Shown here piece after piece: positions 19,660 through 20,691 of a DNA stretch of 20,691 nt. Every line of letters begins with the position of its first letter. Positions within the stretch are counted from its first letter, which is position 1. A model generated the notes under the pieces. It searched no databases and was not told the origin of the DNA. It worked only from the letters and a program-made list of their open reading frames with translations. The position numbers and the translations under genes are program-made. Source of the DNA: an uncultured Oscillospiraceae bacterium (GTDB lineage Bacteria > Bacillota > Clostridia > Oscillospirales > Ruminococcaceae); the NCBI GenBank assembly GCA_900555435.1, contig USLH01000021.1, positions 1 through 20,691 on the forward strand, written 5' to 3'.

Positions 19660-20691
19660 TTGGAAAGCATTCGGATCGGGAACGTGACCATCCCGAAAAC
19701 AGCGGCGCTGGCGCCTATGGCGTCGGTGGCGGATCGGGCCTATCGGGAGATCTGCAAGGAATTCGGAGCAGCCTACGTCGTAGGGGAGCTGGCTTCCGCC
19801 AAGGCGCTGACCTACTCCGACCGGAAGACGGGGGAGCTTCTGGTGCTGTCGCCGAAAGAGCGCCCTGCAGCGGTGCAGCTCTTCGGAAGCGAACCGGAAA
19901 CCATGGCGGAGGCGGCGAAGATCGCCCTGCAGTATTCCCCGGACATCTTAGACATCAACATGGGCTGCCCCGTACCCAAGGTGGTGGGGACGGGCGCCGG
20001 ATCGGCCCTGATGAAAACACCGGAGCTTGCCGCCGGGATCGTCCGTGCGGTGGTAAGCGTCAGCCCGGTCCCGGTAACAGTCAAGATCCGCCGGGGCTGG
20101 GATGAGGATCATGTGAACGCCGTCCCCTTCGCTCAATTGATGGAGCAGGCGGGAGCCGCCGCCATCACCGTCCACGGCCGCACCCGGAGCCAGATGTACC
20201 GTCCCTCCGCCGACTGGGACTGCATCCGGCAGGTGAAGGAGGCCGTCTCCGTCCCGGTCATCGGGAACGGGGACATCTGTACGGCGGAGGATGCAAAAAG
20301 GATGTATGAGGAGACCGGCTGCGATCTGGTCATGGTGGGCAGGGGCACCTACGGGAACCCCTTTCTCTTCCGGGAGATCCGGAGCCTTCTGGAAAACGGG
20401 GCTGTCCCTCCGCCTCCCACGCTGGAGGAGCGGCTTTCCTACCTCCGGGGTCTCGCCGAGCGGCGGGAGGCCGTAAAAAAGGCCATCGAGGCCCAGGGGA
20501 AGCTGACGGAGGAGCTTGCCGCCGCCATCGACGCCGCCGGGACGTTGGCGGAGGTGGAGGACCTCTACCGGCCCTACAAGCAGAAGCGCCGGACCCGTGC
20601 CACCATCGCGAGGGAGAAGGGATTGGCGCCGCTCGCGGAGGTCCTTTTCGCCCAGGGGGCGGACTGCCCGGTGCCGGAGGAGGAAGCGGAA
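19660..20691 (+). CDS. dusB: tRNA-dihydrouridine synthase (DusB/NifR3 type) running in frame into a Tex fragment; 3' end cut by window
   Basis: The first 253 residues are a flavin-dependent tRNA-dihydrouridine synthase, which reduces uridines in tRNA with FMN and NADPH. APMASVADRAYREI lies near 18, the catalytic cysteine is in DINMGCPVPK (C103), GSALM follows, VKIRRGWDEDH is near 141, TVHGRTRSQMY near 170, and FMN-phosphate contacts are in GNGDI and VGRGTYGNP. The start is TTG with GGGAGG eight bases upstream. After PPPPT (residue 254) the C-terminal helical tRNA-binding domain is missing. Instead residues 255-344 read as the N-terminal part of Tex: LEERLSYLRGLAERRE, EAQGKLTEEL, LAEVEDLYRPYKQKRRTRA and REKGLAPLAEVL. 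No stop intervenes up to the window end. Natural fusion, recombination and assembly chimera are all possible. The DUS call is firm; the architecture is not. Confidence 0.85.
   Translation, partial: MESIRIGNVTIPKTAALAPMASVADRAYREICKEFGAAYVVGELASAKALTYSDRKTGELLVLSPKERPAAVQLFGSEPETMAEAAKIALQYSPDILDINMGCPVPKVVGTGAGSALMKTPELAAGIVRAVVSVSPVPVTVKIRRGWDEDHVNAVPFAQLMEQAGAAAITVHGRTRSQMYRPSADWDCIRQVKEAVSVPVIGNGDICTAEDAKRMYEETGCDLVMVGRGTYGNPFLFREIRSLLENGAVPPPPTLEERLSYLRGLAERREAVKKAIEAQGKLTEELAAAIDAAGTLAEVEDLYRPYKQKRRTRATIAREKGLAPLAEVLFAQGADCPVPEEEAE

Overview
The window looks like chromosomal DNA of a spore-forming, low-oxygen Firmicute of class Clostridia, probably near Oscillospirales/Ruminococcaceae. 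This rests on YerC, SpoVS, a YmdB-SpoVS gene pair, a DUF5317 membrane protein, AGGAGG-type ribosome binding sites, and sigma-A-type promoters with a 17-base spacer. GC content is in the upper 50s percent by eye. Taxonomy is inference. Almost everything is housekeeping; I see no phage, insertion sequence, CRISPR array, tRNA or rRNA.

Layout. Bases 1-272 are non-coding and hold a terminator for the leftward pair that follows. Leftward genes run from 273 to 7385: a small sensor-like membrane protein and a DUF5317 protein (one operon); gltX; a GcnA-like family-20 glycosidase; a wrecked AraC-type regulator; a SAM methyltransferase; yerC; and a RimJ/RimL-type acetyltransferase. A gene-free stretch of about 490 bases (7386-7873) holds the most unusual object here: two tandem copies of a hairpin-rich element. 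The first part of each copy folds as a compact four-way junction, and its arms differ in sequence but keep their pairing.

Rightward genes from 7874 to 11021 form a probable operon with gaps of 17-21 bases: PHP-type histidinol phosphatase, sugar O-acetyltransferase, hslO (Hsp33) and a YmdB-type phosphodiesterase. spoVS follows with its own promoter and terminator. An SGNH hydrolase (leftward) and an alpha/beta hydrolase (rightward) diverge from a 89-base spacer. glyA follows. The leftward group polA - decayed acetyltransferase - rimI - tsaD - comEA-like runs from 19488 to 14530 and ends in a bidirectional terminator shared with glyA.

At the right edge a dusB-type tRNA-dihydrouridine synthase diverges from polA through interlocked promoters. 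After about 253 residues its frame continues without a stop into a stretch of Tex (the S1-domain transcription accessory protein). This is either a recombination product or an assembly chimera.

Functional themes: translation and tRNA modification (gltX, tsaD, rimI, dus), one-carbon metabolism (glyA), DNA replication and repair (polA), redox stress (hslO), sporulation and biofilm control (ymdB, spoVS), and N-acetylhexosamine use (GH20). Several genes use TTG or GTG starts fixed by the position of the Shine-Dalgarno sequence (GNAT at 7385, tsaD, rimI, dus).
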